In this document: positions 39,251-53,632 of the stretch, in pieces | Position numbering within the stretch: the first letter of the stretch is position 1 | How the letters are laid out: every line of letters starts with the position of its first letter | Assembly: GCA_963966185.1 (NCBI GenBank) | Contig: CAWZYM010000089.1 | Location: 124,001 to 188,000 of the forward strand | Length of the DNA stretch: 64,000 nucleotides | Source: Rhabditoides inermis | Taxonomy: Eukaryota > Nematoda > Chromadorea > Rhabditida > Rhabditidae | Direction: 5' to 3' | The notes under the pieces: model-generated | Database searches by the model: none | What the model was told of the DNA's origin: nothing | The model's input: the letters and a program-made list of their open reading frames with translations, nothing else | Translations under genes and position numbers: made by a program

Positions 39251-41594
39251 ACTGAACTCCAATGAAGTGTACGGACACTTCACCAAACCTCATTAAAGTG
39301 CCCGGAAGAAGTGTCCGATACCTCACCTGATCCTTAATCAAGTGTCCGGACAGTTCACTGAACCTCAATCAAGTGTCCAAATGATGTGTCCGATAACTCA
39401 CCAGAACCTTAATCCACTGTCCGGACACATCACTGTACCTTAATCAAGTGTCCGGACACTTTACTGAACTCCAATAAAGTGTACGGACACTTCACTGAAC
39501 CTCATTAAAGTGTCCAGAAGAAGTGCCCGATAGCTAACTTGATTCTTAATCAAGTGTCCGGACACTTCACTGAACCTCAATCAAGTGTCCAAATGGTGTG
39601 TCCGATAACTCACCTGAACCTTAATCGACTGTCCGGACACATCACTGGACCTTAATCAAGTGTCCGGACACTTTACTGAACTCCAATAAAGTGTACGGAC
39701 ACTTCACTAAACCTCATTAAAGTGTCCAAAAGAAGTGCCCGATAGCTCCACTGATCCTCGATCGAGTGTCCGGACACTTCACTGAACCTCAATCAAAAGT
39801 CCGAATGATGTGTTAGAAAACTCACCTGAACCTTAATCGACTGTCCGGACACATCACTGGACATTAACCAAGTGTCCGTACACTTCACTGAACCCCAATG
39901 AAGTGTACGGACACTTCACCAAACCTCATTAAAGTGCCCGGAAGAAGTGTCCGATACCTCACCTGATCCTTAATCAAGTGTCCGGACAGTTCACTGAACC
40001 TCAATCAAGTGTCCGAATGATGTGTCCGATAACTGACCTAAACCTTAATCGACTGTCCGGACACATCGCTGGACCTTAACCAAGTGTCCGTACACTTTAC
40101 TGAATTCCAATGAAGTGTACGGACATTTCACTAAACTTTATTTAAGTGTCCGGAAGAAGTGTCCGATAGCTCACCTGATCCTTAATCAAATGTCCGGACA
40201 GTTCACTGAACCTCAATCAAGTGTCCGACTGAAGTGTCCGATAGCTAACCTGATCCTTAATCGACTGTCCGGACACATCACTGGACCCTAACCAAGTGTC
40301 CGTACACTTTACTGAATTCCAATGAAGTGTACAGACATTTCACTAAACTTTATTTAAGTGTCCGGAAGAAGTGTCCGATAGCTCACCTGATCCTTAATCG
40401 AGTGTCCGGACACCTCACTGAACCTCAATCAAGTGTCCGACTGAAGTGTCCGATAGCTAACCTGATCCTTAATCAAGTGTCCGGACACTTCACTGAACCT
40501 CAATCAAGTGTCCAAATGGTGTGTCCGATAACTCACTTGAACCTTAATCGACTGTCCGGACACATCACTGGACCTTAATCAAGTGTCCGGACACTTTACT
40601 GAACTCCAATAAAGTGTACGGACATTTCACTAAACTTTATTTAAGTATCCGGAAGAAGTGTCCGATAGCTCACCTGATCCTTAATCAAGTGTCCGGACAG
40701 TTCACTGAACCTCAATCAAGTGTCCGACTGAAGTGTCCGATAGCTAACCTGATCCTTAATCGACTGTCCGGACACATCACTGGACCCTTACCAAGTGTCC
40801 GTACACTTTACTGAATTCCAATGAAGTGTACGGACATTTCACTAAACTTTATTTAAGTGTCCGGAAGAAGTGTCCGATAGCTCACCTGATCCTTAATCGA
40901 GTGTCCGGACACCTCACTGAACCTCAATCAAGTGTCCGACTGAAGTGTCCGATAGCTAACCTGATCCTTAATCAAGTGTCCGGACACTTCACTGAACCTC
41001 AATCAAGTGTCCAAATGGTGTGTCCGATAACTCACCTGAACCTTAATCGACTGTCCGGACACATCACTGGACCTTAATCAAGTGTCCGGACACTTTACTG
41101 AACTCCAATAAAGTGTACGGACACTTCACTAAACCTCATTAAAGTGTCCAGAAGAAGTGCCCGATAGCTCAACTGATCCTCGATCGACTGTCCGGACACA
41201 TCACTGGACCTTAATCAAGTGTCCGGACACTTTACTGAACTCCAATAAAGTGTACGGACACTTCACTAAACTTCATTAAAGTGTCCAGAAGAAGTGCCCG
41301 ATAGCTCAACTGTTCCTCGATCGAGTGTCCGGACACTTCACTGAACCTCAATCAAAAGTCCGAATGATGTGTACGAAAACTCACCTGAACCTTAATCCAC
41401 TGTCCGGACACATCACTGTACCTTAATCAAGTGTCCGGACACTTTACTGAACTCCAATAAAGTGTACGGACACTTCACCAAGCATTATTAAAGTTCCCGT
41501 GAAAAGTGTCCGATAGCTAACCTGATCCTTAATCAAGTGTCCGGACACTTCACTGAACCTCAATCAAGTGTCCAAATGGTGTGTCCGATAACTC

Positions 41595-41715
41595 ACCTTA
41601 ACCTTAATCACTGGACCTTAACTGTCCGTACACTTCACTGAACCCCAATGAAGTGTGGACACTTCACCAAACCTCATTAAAGTGCCCGGAAGACAGTGTC
41701 CCTAACTTGATTTTC
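41595..41715 (+). other. Irregular patch with clustered small deletions
   Basis: Compared with its sister at 46810-46971 this stretch lacks 17 bases (between two ATC trinucleotides), then CAAG, then AC in GTGTACGG, then GATAG, and gains one C in GGAAGACAGTG. The net loss of 27 bases equals the change in offset from 5229 to 5256. No other copy shows these indels. Sequencing or consensus error is the simplest reading; a local repair event is possible. Confidence 0.75.
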
Positions 41716-44700
41716 AATCAAGTGTCCGGACACTTCACTGAACCTCAATCAAGTGTCCGAATGATGTGTCCGAAAACTCACCTGAACCTTAATCGACTGT
41801 CCGGACACATCACTGGACCTTAATCAAGTGTACAGATACTTCACTGAACCCCAATGAAGTGTACGGACACTTCACCAAACTTCATTAAAGTGCCCGTAAA
41901 AAGTGTCCGATAGCTAACCTGATCCTTAATGTCCGGACACTTCACTGAACCTCAATCAAGTGTCCGGACACTTCACTGAACCTCAATCAAGTGTCCAAAT
42001 GATGTGTCCGATAACTGACCTGAACCTTAATCGACTGTCCGCACACATCACTGGACCTTAATCAAGTGTCCGAACACTTTACTGAACTCCAATAAAGTGT
42101 ACGGACACTTCACCAAACATTACTAAAGTTCCCGTAAAAAGTGTCCGATAGCTAACCTGATCCTTAATCAAGTGTCCGGACACTTCACTGAACCTCGATC
42201 AAGTGTCCAAATGGTGTGTCCGATAACTCACCTGAACCTTAATCGACTGTCCGGACACATCACTGGACCTTAATCAAGTGTCCGGACACTTTACTGAACT
42301 CCAATAAAGTGTACGGACACTTCACTAAACCTCATTAAAGTTCCGAAAAGTGTCCGATAGACCTGCCTTAATCAAGTGTCCGGACACTTCACTGACCTCC
42401 AAGTGTCCGATCACCTGATCGTGTCCGGACACTTCACTGACCTCAAGTGTCGGACAAAGTCCGAATGAGTGTTAGAAAACTCACCTGAACCTTAATCGAC
42501 TGTCCGGACACATCACTGGACCTTAATCAAGTGTCCGGACACTTAACTGAACTCCAATAAAGTGTACGGACACTTCACCAAACCTCATTAAAGTGCCCGT
42601 AAAACGTGTCCGGTAGCTAACCTTATCCTTAATGTCCGGACACTTCACTGAACTTCAATCAAGTGTCCGGACACTTCACTGAACCTCAATCAAGTTTCCA
42701 AATGGTGTGTCCGATAACTCACCTGAACCTTAATCGACTGTCCGGACACATCACTGGACCTTAATCAAGTGTCCGGACACTTTACTGAACTCCAATAAAG
42801 TGTACGGACACTTCACTAAACCTCATTAAAGTGTCCAGAAGAAGTGCCCGATAGCTCAACTGATCCTCGATCGAGTGTCCGGACACTTCACTGAACCTCA
42901 ATCAAGTGTCCGAATGATGTGTCCAAAAACTCACCTGAACCTTAATCGACTGTCCGTACACATCACTGGACCTTAATCAAGTGTACAGATACTTCACTGA
43001 ACCCCAATGAAGTGTACGGACACTTCACCAAACCTCATTAAAGTGCCCGGAAGAAGTGTCCGATACCTCACCTGATCCTTAATCAAGTGTCCGGACAGTT
43101 CACTGAACCTCAATCAAGTGTCCAAATGATGTGTCCGATAACTCAACAGAACCTTAATCCACTGTCCGGACACATCACTGTACCTTAATCAAGTGTCCGG
43201 ACACTTTACTGAACTCCAATAAAGTGTACGGACACTTCACTGAACCTCATTAAAGTGTCCAGAAGAAGTGCCCGATAGCTAACTTGATTCTTAATCAAGT
43301 GTCCGGACACTTCACTGAACCTCAATCAAGTGTCCAAATGGTGTGTCCGATAACTCACCTGAACCTTAATCGACTGTCCGGACACATCACTGGACCTTAA
43401 TCAAGTGTCCGGACACTTTACTGAACTCCAATAAAGTGTACGGACACTTCACTAAACCTCATTAAAGTGTCCAAAAGAAGTGCCCGATAGCTCCACTGAT
43501 CCTCGATCGAGTGTCCGGACACTTCACTGAACCTCAATCAAAAGTCCGAATGATGTGTTAGAAAACTCACCTGAACCTTAATCGACTGTCCGGACACATC
43601 ACTGGACATTAACCAAGTGTCCGTACACTTCACTGAACCCCAATGAAGTGTACGGACACTTCACCAAACCTCATTAAAGTGCCCGGAAGAAGTGTCCGAT
43701 ACCTCACCTGATCCTTAATCAAGTGTCCGGACAGTTCACTGAACCTCAATCAAGTGTCCGAATGATGTGTCCGATAACTGACCTAAACCTTAATCGACTG
43801 TCCGGACACATCGCTGGACCTTAACCAAGTGTCCGTACACTTTACTGAATTCCAATGAAGTGTACGGACATTTCACTAAACTTTATTTAAGTGTCCGGAA
43901 GAAGTGTCCGATAGCTCACCTGATCCTTAATCAAGTGTCCGGACAGTTCACTGAACCTCAATCAAGTGTCCGACTGAAGTGTCCGATAGCTAACCTGATC
44001 CTTAATCGACTGTCCGGACACATCACTGGACCCTAACCAAGTGTCCGTACACTTTACTGAATTCCAATGAAGTGTACAGACATTTCACTAAACTTTATTT
44101 AAGTGTCCGGAAGAAGTGTCCGATAGCTCACCTGATCCTTAATCGAGTGTCCGGACACCTCACTGAACCTCAATCAAGTGTCCGACTGAAGTGTCCGATA
44201 GCTAACCTGATCCTTAATCAAGTGTCCGGACACTTCACTGAACCTCAATCAAGTGTCCAAATGGTGTGTCCGATAACTCACTTGAACCTTAATCGACTGT
44301 CCGGACACATCACTGGACCTTAATCAAGTGTCCGGACACTTTACTGAACTCCAATAAAGTGTACGGACATTTCACTAAACTTTATTTAAGTATCCGGAAG
44401 AAGTGTCCGATAGCTCACCTGATCCTTAATCAAGTGTCCGGACAGTTCACTGAACCTCAATCAAGTGTCCGACTGAAGTGTCCGATAGCTAACCTGATCC
44501 TTAATCGACTGTCCGGACACATCACTGGACCCTTACCAAGTGTCCGTACACTTTACTGAATTCCAATGAAGTGTACGGACATTTCACTAAACTTTATTTA
44601 AGTGTCCGGAAGAAGTGTCCGATAGCTCACCTGATCCTTAATCGAGTGTCCGGACACCTCACTGAACCTCAATCAAGTGTCCGACTGAAGTGTCCGATAG

Positions 44701-47700
44701 CTAACCTGATCCTTAATCAAGTGTCCAGACACTTCACTGAACCTCAATCAAGTGTCCAAATGGTGTGTCCGATAACTCACCTGAACCTTAATCGACTGTC
44801 CGGACACATCACTGGACCTTAATCAAGTGTCCGGACACTTTACTGAACTCCAATAAAGTGTACGGACACTTCACTAAACCTCATTAAAGTGTCCAGAAGA
44901 AGTGCCCGATAGCTCAACTGATCCTCGATCGACTGTCCGGACACATCACTGGACCTTAATCAAGTGTCCGGACACTTTACTGAACTCCAATAAAGTGTAC
45001 GGACACTTCACTAAACTTCATTAAAGTGTCCAGAAGAAGTGCCCGATAGCTCAACTGTTCCTCGATCGAGTGTCCGGACACTTCACTGAACCTCAATCAA
45101 AAGTCCGAATGATGTGTACGAAAACTCACCTGAACCTTAATCCACTGTCCGGACACATCACTGTACCTTAATCAAGTGTCCGGACACTTTACTGAACTCC
45201 AATAAAGTGTACGGACACTTCACCAAGCATTATTAAAGTTCCCGTGAAAAGTGTCCGATAGCTAACCTGATCCTTAATCAAGTGTCCGGACACTTCACTG
45301 AACCTCAATCAAGTGTCCAAATGGTGTGTCCGATAACTCACCTGAACCTTAATCGACTGTCCGGACACATCACTGCACCTTAACCAAGTGTCCGTACACT
45401 TCACTGAACCCCAATGAAGTGTACGGACACTTCACCAAACCTCATTAAAGTGCCCGGAAGAAGTGTCCGATACCTCACCTGATCCTTAATCAAGTGTCCG
45501 GACAGTTCACTGAACCTCAATCAAGTGTCCGAATGATGTGTCCGATAACTGACCTAAACCTTAATCGACTGTCCGGACACATCGCTGGACCTTAACCAAG
45601 TGTCCGTACACTTTACTGAATTCCAATGAAGTGTACGGACATTTCACTAAACTTTATTTAAGTGTCCGGAAGAAGTGTCCGATAGCTCACCTGATCCTTA
45701 ATCAAGTGTCCGGACAGTTCACTGAACCTCAATCAAGTGTCCGACTGAAGTGTCCGATAGCTAACCTGATCCTTAATCGACTGTCCGGACACATCACTGG
45801 ACCCTAACCAAGTGTCCGGACACTTTACTGAATTCCAATGAAGTGTACGGACATTTCACTAAACTTTATTTAAGTGTCCGGAAGAAGTGTCCGATAGCTC
45901 ACCTGATCCTTAATCGAGTGTCCGGACACCTCACTGAACCTCAATCAAGTGTCCGACTGAAGTGTCCGATAGCTAACCTGATCCTTAATCAAGTGTCCGG
46001 ACACTTCACTGGACCCTAACCAATTGTCCGTACACTTTACTGAATTCCAATGAAGTGTACGGACATTTCACTAAACTTTATTTAAGTGTCCGGAAGAAGT
46101 GTCCGATAGCTCACCTGATCCTTAATCGAGTGTCCGGACACCTCACTGAACCTCAATCAAGTGTCCGACTGAAGTGTCCGATAGCTAACCTGATCCTTAA
46201 TCAAGTGTCCGGACACTTCACTGAACCTCAATCAAGTGTCCAAATGGTGTGTCCGATAACTCACCTGAACCTTAATCGACTGTCCGGACACATCACTGGA
46301 CCTTAATCAAGTGTCCGGACACTTTACTGAACTCCAATAAAGTGTACGGACACTTCACTAAACCTCATTAAAGTGTCCAGAAGAAGTGCCCGATAGCTCA
46401 ACTGATCCTCGATCGACTGTCCGGACACATCACTGGACCTTAATCAAGTGTCCGGACACTTTACTGAACTCCAATAAAGTGTACGGACACTTCACTAAAC
46501 TTCATTAAAGTGTCCAGAAGAAGTGCCCGATAGCTCAACTGTTCCTCGATCGAGTGTCCGGACACTTCACTGAACCTCAATCAAAAGTCCGAATGATGTG
46601 TACGAAAACTCACCTGAACCTTAATCCACTGTCCGGACACATCACTGTACCTTAATCAAGTGTCCGGACACTTTACTGAACTCCAATAAAGTGTACGGAC
46701 ACTTCACCAAGCATTATTAAAGTTCCCGTGAAAAGTGTCCGATAGCTAACCTGATCCTTAATCAAGTGTCCGGACACTTCACTGAACCTCAATCAAGTGT
46801 CCAAATGGTGTGTCCGATAACTCACCTGAACCTTAATCGACTGTCCGGACACATCACTGGACCTTAACCAAGTGTCCGTACACTTCACTGAACCCCAATG
46901 AAGTGTACGGACACTTCACCAAACCTCATTAAAGTGCCCGGAAGAAGTGTCCGATAGCTAACTTGATTTTCAATCAAGTGTCCGGACACTTCACTGAACC
47001 TCAATCAAGTGTCCGAATGATGTGTCCGAAAACTCACCTGAACCTTAATCGACTGTCCGGACACATCACTGGACCTTAATCAAGTGTACAGATACTTCAC
47101 TGAACCCCAATGAAGTGTACGGACACTTCACCAAACTTCATTAAAGTGCCCGTAAAAAGTGTCCGATAGCTAACCTGATCCTTAATGTCCGGACACTTCA
47201 CTGAACCTCAATCAAGTGTCCGGACACTTCACTGAACCTCAATCAAGTGTCCAAATGATGTGTCCGATAACTGACCTGAACCTTAATCGACTGTCCGCAC
47301 ACATCACTGGACCTTAATCAAGTGTCCGAACACTTTACTGAACTCCAATAAAGTGTACGGACACTTCACCAAACATTACTAAAGTTCCCGTAAAAAGTGT
47401 CCGATAGCTAACCTGATCCTTAATCAAGTGTCCGGACACTTCACTGAACCTCGATCAAGTGTCCAAATGGTGTGTCCGATAACTCACCTGAACCTTAATC
47501 GACTGTCCGGACACATCACTGGACCTTAATCAAGTGTCCGGACACTTTACTGAACTCCAATAAAGTGTACGGACACTTCACTAAACCTCATTAAAGTGTC
47601 CAGAAGAAGTGCCCGATAGCTCCACTGATCCTCGATCGAGTGTCCGGACACTTCACTGAACCTCAATCAAAAGTCCGAATGATGTGTTAGAAAACTCACC

Positions 47701-50700
47701 TGAACCTTAATCGACTGTCCGGACACATCACTGGACCTTAATCAAGTGTCCGGACACTTAACTGAACTCCAATAAAGTGTACGGACACTTCACCAAACCT
47801 CATTAAAGTGCCCGTAAAACGTGTCCGGTAGCTAACCTTATCCTTAATGTCCGGACACTTCACTGAACTTCAATCAAGTGTCCGGACACTTCACTGAACC
47901 TCAATCAAGTTTCCAAATGGTGTGTCCGATAACTCACCTGAACCTTAATCGACTGTCCGGACACATCACTGGACCTTAATCAAGTGTCCGGACACTTTAC
48001 TGAACTCCAATAAAGTGTACGGACACTTCACTAAACCTCATTAAAGTGTCCAGAAGAAGTGCCCGATAGCTCAACTGATCCTCGATCGAGTGTCCGGACA
48101 CTTCACTGAACCTCAATCAAGTGTCCGAATGATGTGTCCAAAAACTCACCTGAACCTTAATCGACTGTCCGTACACATCACTGGACCTTAATCAAGTGTA
48201 CAGATACTTCACTGAACCCCAATGAAGTGTACGGACACTTCACCAAACCTCATTAAAGTGCCCGGAAGAAGTGTCCGATACCTCACCTGATCCTTAATCA
48301 AGTGTCCGGACAGTTCACTGAACCTCAATCAAGTGTCCAAATGATGTGTCCGATAACTCAACAGAACCTTAATCCACTGTCCGGACACATCACTGTACCT
48401 TAATCAAGTGTCCGGACACTTTACTGAACTCCAATAAAGTGTACGGACACTTCACTGAACCTCATTAAAGTGTCCAGAAGAAGTGCCCGATAGCTAACTT
48501 GATTCTTAATCAAGTGTCCGGACACTTCACTGAACCTCAATCAAGTGTCCAAATGGTGTGTCCGATAACTCACCTGAACCTTAATCGACTGTCCGGACAC
48601 ATCACTGGACCTTAATCAAGTGTCCGGACACTTTACTGAACTCCAATAAAGTGTACGGACACTTCACTAAACCTCATTAAAGTGTCCAAAAGAAGTGCCC
48701 GATAGCTCCACTGATCCTCGATCGAGTGTCCGGACACTTCACTGAACCTCAATCAAAAGTCCGAATGATGTGTTAGAAAACTCACCTGAACCTTAATCGA
48801 CTGTCCGGACACATCACTGGACATTAACCAAGTGTCCGTACACTTCACTGAACCCCAATGAAGTGTACGGACACTTCACCAAACCTCATTAAAGTGCCCG
48901 GAAGAAGTGTCCGATACCTCACCTGATCCTTAATCAAGTGTCCGGACAGTTCACTGAACCTCAATCAAGTGTCCGAATGATGTGTCCGATAACTGACCTA
49001 AACCTTAATCGACTGTCCGGACACATCGCTGGACCTTAACCAAGTGTCCGTACACTTTACTGAATTCCAATGAAGTGTACGGACATTTCACTAAACTTTA
49101 TTTAAGTGTCCGGAAGAAGTGTCCGATAGCTCACCTGATCCTTAATCAAGTGTCCGGACAGTTCACTGAACCTCAATCAAGTGTCCGACTGAAGTGTCCG
49201 ATAGCTAACCTGATCCTTAATCGACTGTCCGGACACATCACTGGACCCTAACCAAGTGTCCGTACACTTTACTGAATTCCAATGAAGTGTACAGACATTT
49301 CACTAAACTTTATTTAAGTGTCCGGAAGAAGTGTCCGATAGCTCACCTGATCCTTAATCGAGTGTCCGGACACCTCACTGAACCTCAATCAAGTGTCCGA
49401 CTGAAGTGTCCGATAGCTAACCTGATCCTTAATCAAGTGTCCGGACACTTCACTGAACCTCAATCAAGTGTCCAAATGGTGTGTCCGATAACTCACTTGA
49501 ACCTTAATCGACTGTCCGGACACATCACTGGACCTTAATCAAGTGTCCGGACACTTTACTGAACTCCAATAAAGTGTACGGACATTTCACTAAACTTTAT
49601 TTAAGTATCCGGAAGAAGTGTCCGATAGCTCACCTGATCCTTAATCAAGTGTCCGGACAGTTCACTGAACCTCAATCAAGTGTCCGACTGAAGTGTCCGA
49701 TAGCTAACCTGATCCTTAATCGACTGTCCGGACACATCACTGGACCCTTACCAAGTGTCCGTACACTTTACTGAATTCCAATGAAGTGTACGGACATTTC
49801 ACTAAACTTTATTTAAGTGTCCGGAAGAAGTGTCCGATAGCTCACCTGATCCTTAATCGAGTGTCCGGACACCTCACTGAACCTCAATCAAGTGTCCGAC
49901 TGAAGTGTCCGATAGCTAACCTGATCCTTAATCAAGTGTCCAGACACTTCACTGAACCTCAATCAAGTGTCCAAATGGTGTGTCCGATAACTCACCTGAA
50001 CCTTAATCGACTGTCCGGACACATCACTGGACCTTAATCAAGTGTCCGGACACTTTACTGAACTCCAATAAAGTGTACGGACACTTCACTAAACCTCATT
50101 AAAGTGTCCAGAAGAAGTGCCCGATAGCTCAACTGATCCTCGATCGACTGTCCGGACACATCACTGGACCTTAATCAAGTGTCCGGACACTTTACTGAAC
50201 TCCAATAAAGTGTACGGACACTTCACTAAACTTCATTAAAGTGTCCAGAAGAAGTGCCCGATAGCTCAACTGTTCCTCGATCGAGTGTCCGGACACTTCA
50301 CTGAACCTCAATCAAAAGTCCGAATGATGTGTACGAAAACTCACCTGAACCTTAATCCACTGTCCGGACACATCACTGTACCTTAATCAAGTGTCCGGAC
50401 ACTTTACTGAACTCCAATAAAGTGTACGGACACTTCACCAAGCATTATTAAAGTTCCCGTGAAAAGTGTCCGATAGCTAACCTGATCCTTAATCAAGTGT
50501 CCGGACACTTCACTGAACCTCAATCAAGTGTCCAAATGGTGTGTCCGATAACTCACCTGAACCTTAATCGACTGTCCGGACACATCACTGCACCTTAACC
50601 AAGTGTCCGTACACTTCACTGAACCCCAATGAAGTGTACGGACACTTCACCAAACCTCATTAAAGTGCCCGGAAGAAGTGTCCGATACCTCACCTGATCC

Positions 50701-51050
50701 TTAATCAAGTGTCCGGACAGTTCACTGAACCTCAATCAAGTGTCCGAATGATGTGTCCGATAACTGACCTAAACCTTAATCGACTGTCCGGACACATCGC
50801 TGGACCTTAACCAAGTGTCCGTACACTTTACTGAATTCCAATGAAGTGTACGGACATTTCACTAAACTTTATTTAAGTGTCCGGAAGAAGTGTCCGATAG
50901 CTCACCTGATCCTTAATCAAGTGTCCGGACAGTTCACTGAACCTCAATCAAGTGTCCGACTGAAGTGTCCGATAGCTAACCTGATCCTTAATCGACTGTC
51001 CGGACACATCACTGGACCCTAACCAAGTGTCCGGACACTTTACTGAACTC
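41697..51050 (+). repeat. Region 6b: 5215-bp super-repeat
   Basis: Bases 42480-45835 match 47695-51050 at offset 5215; upstream, 41697-42340 match 46953-47596 at offset 5256. The 41-bp change falls in the irregular patch at 42340-42480. Shared private variants are AAGTTTCCAAATGG (42693, 47908), ACTCAACAGAACC (43141, 48356), ATCACTGCACC (about 45371, 50586) and AAGCATTATTAAAG. A separate 1484-bp offset links 44559-45374 with 46043-46858. This is the longest duplicated segment in the window. Confidence 0.83.
42340..42480 (+). other. Irregular patch: many 1-5-base losses in two monomer pairs
   Basis: The order is still GTTCC, half-site, A monomer, half-site, A monomer, but bases are missing at many points: TTCCGAAAAG for TTCCCGTAAAAAG, GATAGACCTGCC for GATAGCTAACCTGATCC, CACTGACCTCC for CACTGAACCTCAATC, AAGTGTCGGAC, and GAATGAGTG for GAATGATGTG. 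The stretch is also 41 bases longer than its sister at 47596-47686, so an extra monomer pair is present. The density of tiny deletions is unlike anything else in the window and suggests unpolished long-read consensus. Confidence 0.75.
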
Positions 51051-53010
51051 CAATAAAGTGTACGGACACTTCACTAAACCTCATTAAAGTGTCCAGAAGA
51101 AGTGCCCGATAGCTCAACTGATCCTCGATCGAGTGTTCGGACACCTCACTGAACCTCAATCAAGTATCCGACTGAAGTGTCCGATAGCTAACCTGATCCT
51201 TAATCAAGTGTCCGGACACTTCACTGAACCTCAATCAAGTGTCCAAATGGTGTGTCCGATAACTCACCTGAACCTTAATCGACTGTCCGGACACATCACT
51301 GGACCTTAATCAAGTGTACAGATACTTCACTGAACCCCAATGAAGTGTACGGACACTTCACCAAACTTCATTAAAGTGCCCGGAAGAAGTGTCCGATACC
51401 TCACCTGATCCTTAATCAAGTGTCCGGACAGTTCACTGAACCTCAATAAAGTGTCCGAATGATGTGTCCGATAACTGACCTGAACCTTAATCGACTGTCC
51501 GGACACATCACTGGACCTTAACCAAGTGTCCGGACACTTTACTGAATTCCAATGAAGTGTACGGACACTTCACTGAACCTCATTAAAGTGTCCAGAAGAA
51601 GTGCCCGATAGCTAACTTGATTCTTAATCAAGTGTCCGGACACTTCACTGAACCTCAATCAAGTGTCCGAATGATGTGTCCAAAAACTCACCTGAACCCA
51701 AATCGACTGTCCGGACACATCACTGGACCTTAATCAAGTGTCCGGACACTTTACTGAACTCCAATAAAGTGTACGGACACTTCACTGAACCTCAATCAAG
51801 TGTCCGACTGAAGTGTCCGATAGCTAACCTGATCCTTAATGTCCGGACACTTCACTGAACTTCAATCAAGTGTCCGGACACTTCACTGAACCTCAATCAA
51901 AAGTCCGAATGATGTGTCCGAAAACTCACCTGAACCTTAATCGACTGTCTGGACACATCACTGGACCTTAATCAAGTGTCCGGACACTTAACTGAACTCC
52001 AATAAAGTGTACGGACACTTCACCAAACCTCATTAAAGTGCCCGTAAAATGTGTCCGGTAGCTAACCTGATCCTTAATGTCCGGACACTTCACTGAACTT
52101 CAATCAAGTGTCCGGACACTTCACTGAACCTCAACCAAGTGTCCAAATGATGTGTCCGATAACTCACCTGAACCTTAATCCACTGTCCGGACACATCACT
52201 GTACCTTAATCAAGTGTCCGGACACTTTACTGAACTCCAATAAAGTGTACGGACACTTCACTGAACCTCAATCAAGTGTCCGACTGAAGTGTCCGATAGC
52301 TAACCTGATCCTAAATCAAGTGTCCGGACACTTCACTGAACCTCAATCAAGTGTCCAAATGGTGTGTCCGATAACTCACCTGAACCTTAATTGACTGTCC
52401 GGACACATCACTGGACCTTAATCAAGTGTCCGGACACTTTACTGAACTCCAATGAAGTGTACGGACACTTCACTAAACCTCATTAAAGTGTCCAGAAGAA
52501 GTGCCCGATAGCTCAACTGATCCTCGATCGAGTGTCCGGACACTTCACTGAACCTCAATCAAGTGTCCGAATGATGTGTCCAAAAACTCACCTGAACCTT
52601 AATCGACTGTCCGTACACATCACTGGACCTTAATCAAGTGTACAGATACTTCACTGAACCCCAATGAAGTGTACGGACACTTCACCAAACCTCATTAAAG
52701 TGCCCGGAAGAAGTGTCCGATACCTCACCTGATCCTTAATCAAGTGTCCGGACAGTTCACTGAACCTCAATAAAGTGTCCGAATGATGTGTCCGATAACT
52801 GACCTGAACCTTAATCGACTGTCCGGACACATCACTGGACCTTAACCAAGTGTCCGGACACTTTACTGAATTCCAATGAAGTGTACGGACACTTCACTGA
52901 ACCTCATTAAAGTGTCCAGAAGAAGTGCCCGATAGCTAACTTGATTCTGAATCAAGTGTCCGGACACTTCACTGAACCTCAATCAAGTGTCCGAATGATG
53001 TGTCCAAAAA
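51051..53010 (+). repeat. Region 7: transition segment between the 5215-bp and 936/3297-bp families
   Basis: Ordinary A-G cycles continue with no gene. Local marks are AAGTATCCGACTG near 51163, ACCCAAATCGACTG near 51696 (TT changed to CA in the B tail), GTGTCCGGTAGC at 52051 and TTAATTGACTG near 52388. The GTGTCCGGTAGC form reappears at 53410, 54907, 55843, 59140 and 63448, so this segment is an early relative of the units that follow. It still has AAAGTGCCCG where they have AAAGAGCCCG. Confidence 0.78.
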
Positions 53011-53011
53011 C

Positions 53012-53046
53012 AAGTGTCCGAATGATGTGTCCAAAACTCCAAAAAC
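53012..53046 (+). repeat. 36-bp insertion module, one-base-deleted version
   Basis: A B monomer carries an internal repeat: the stretch from AAGTGTCCG to CCAAAAAC (27 bp) is doubled and followed by a second, 9-bp copy of TCCAAAAAC. This copy has CCAAAACTCC and so is 35 bp. Full 36-bp versions are at 54508, 55444, 58741 and 63049. Confidence 0.82.
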
Positions 53047-53632
53047 TCACCTGAACCTTAATCGACTGTCCGGACACATCACTGGACCTTAATCAAGTGT
53101 CCGGACACTTTACTGAACTCCAATAAAGTGTACGGACACTTCACTGAACCTCAATCAAGTGTCCGACTGAAGTGTCCGATAGCTAACCTGATAGTTAATG
53201 TCCGGACACTTCACTGAACTTCAATCAAGTGTCCGGACACTTCACTGAACCTCAATCAAAAGTCCGAATGATGTGTCCGAAAACTCACCTGAACCTTAAT
53301 CGACTGTCTGGACACATCACTGGACCTTAATCAAGTGTCCGGACACTTAACTGAACTCCAATAAAGTGTACGGACACTTCACCAAACCTCATTAAAGAGC
53401 CCGTAAAATGTGTCCGGTAGCTAACCTGATCCTTAATGTCCGGACACTTCACTGAACTTCAATCAAGTGTCCGGACACTTCACTGAACCTCAACCAAGTG
53501 TCCAAATGATGTGTCCGATAACTCACCTGAACCTTAATCCACTGTCCGGACACATCACTGTACCTTAATCAAGTGTCCGGACACTTTACTGAACTCCAAT
53601 AAAGTGTACGGACACTTCACTGAACCTCAATC

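Larger units (their letters stand above)
39260..45345 (+). repeat. Region 6a: 3745-bp super-repeat
   Basis: Bases 39260-41590 match 43005-45335 at offset 3745, for example GTACAGACATTTC at 40327 and 44072 and TAAGTATCCGG at about 40642 and 44387. Upstream of 39250 the same comparison gives offset 3533, so the downstream copy holds 212 extra bases, one 213-bp cycle, at about 42783-42995. It overlaps the 5215-bp repeat that follows. Confidence 0.82.

Noticed and set aside
5506..50037. About twenty open frames of 60-83 codons (for example 5506-5757, 7559-7810, 11109-11360, 40614-40814, 49786-50037) as protein-coding genes
   Set aside because: All lie inside the satellite, start with GTG, repeat with the array, and end where a C or D monomer brings a stop. 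They have no ribosome-binding or promoter context, and their protein repeat only mirrors the 75-bp DNA step.
51676..51858. 60-codon ATG-started open frame
   Set aside because: It exists only because a TT-to-CA change near 51699 removes a stop (ACCCAAATCG for ACCTTAATCG). It is made of satellite monomers, has no homology I recognise and no second copy.
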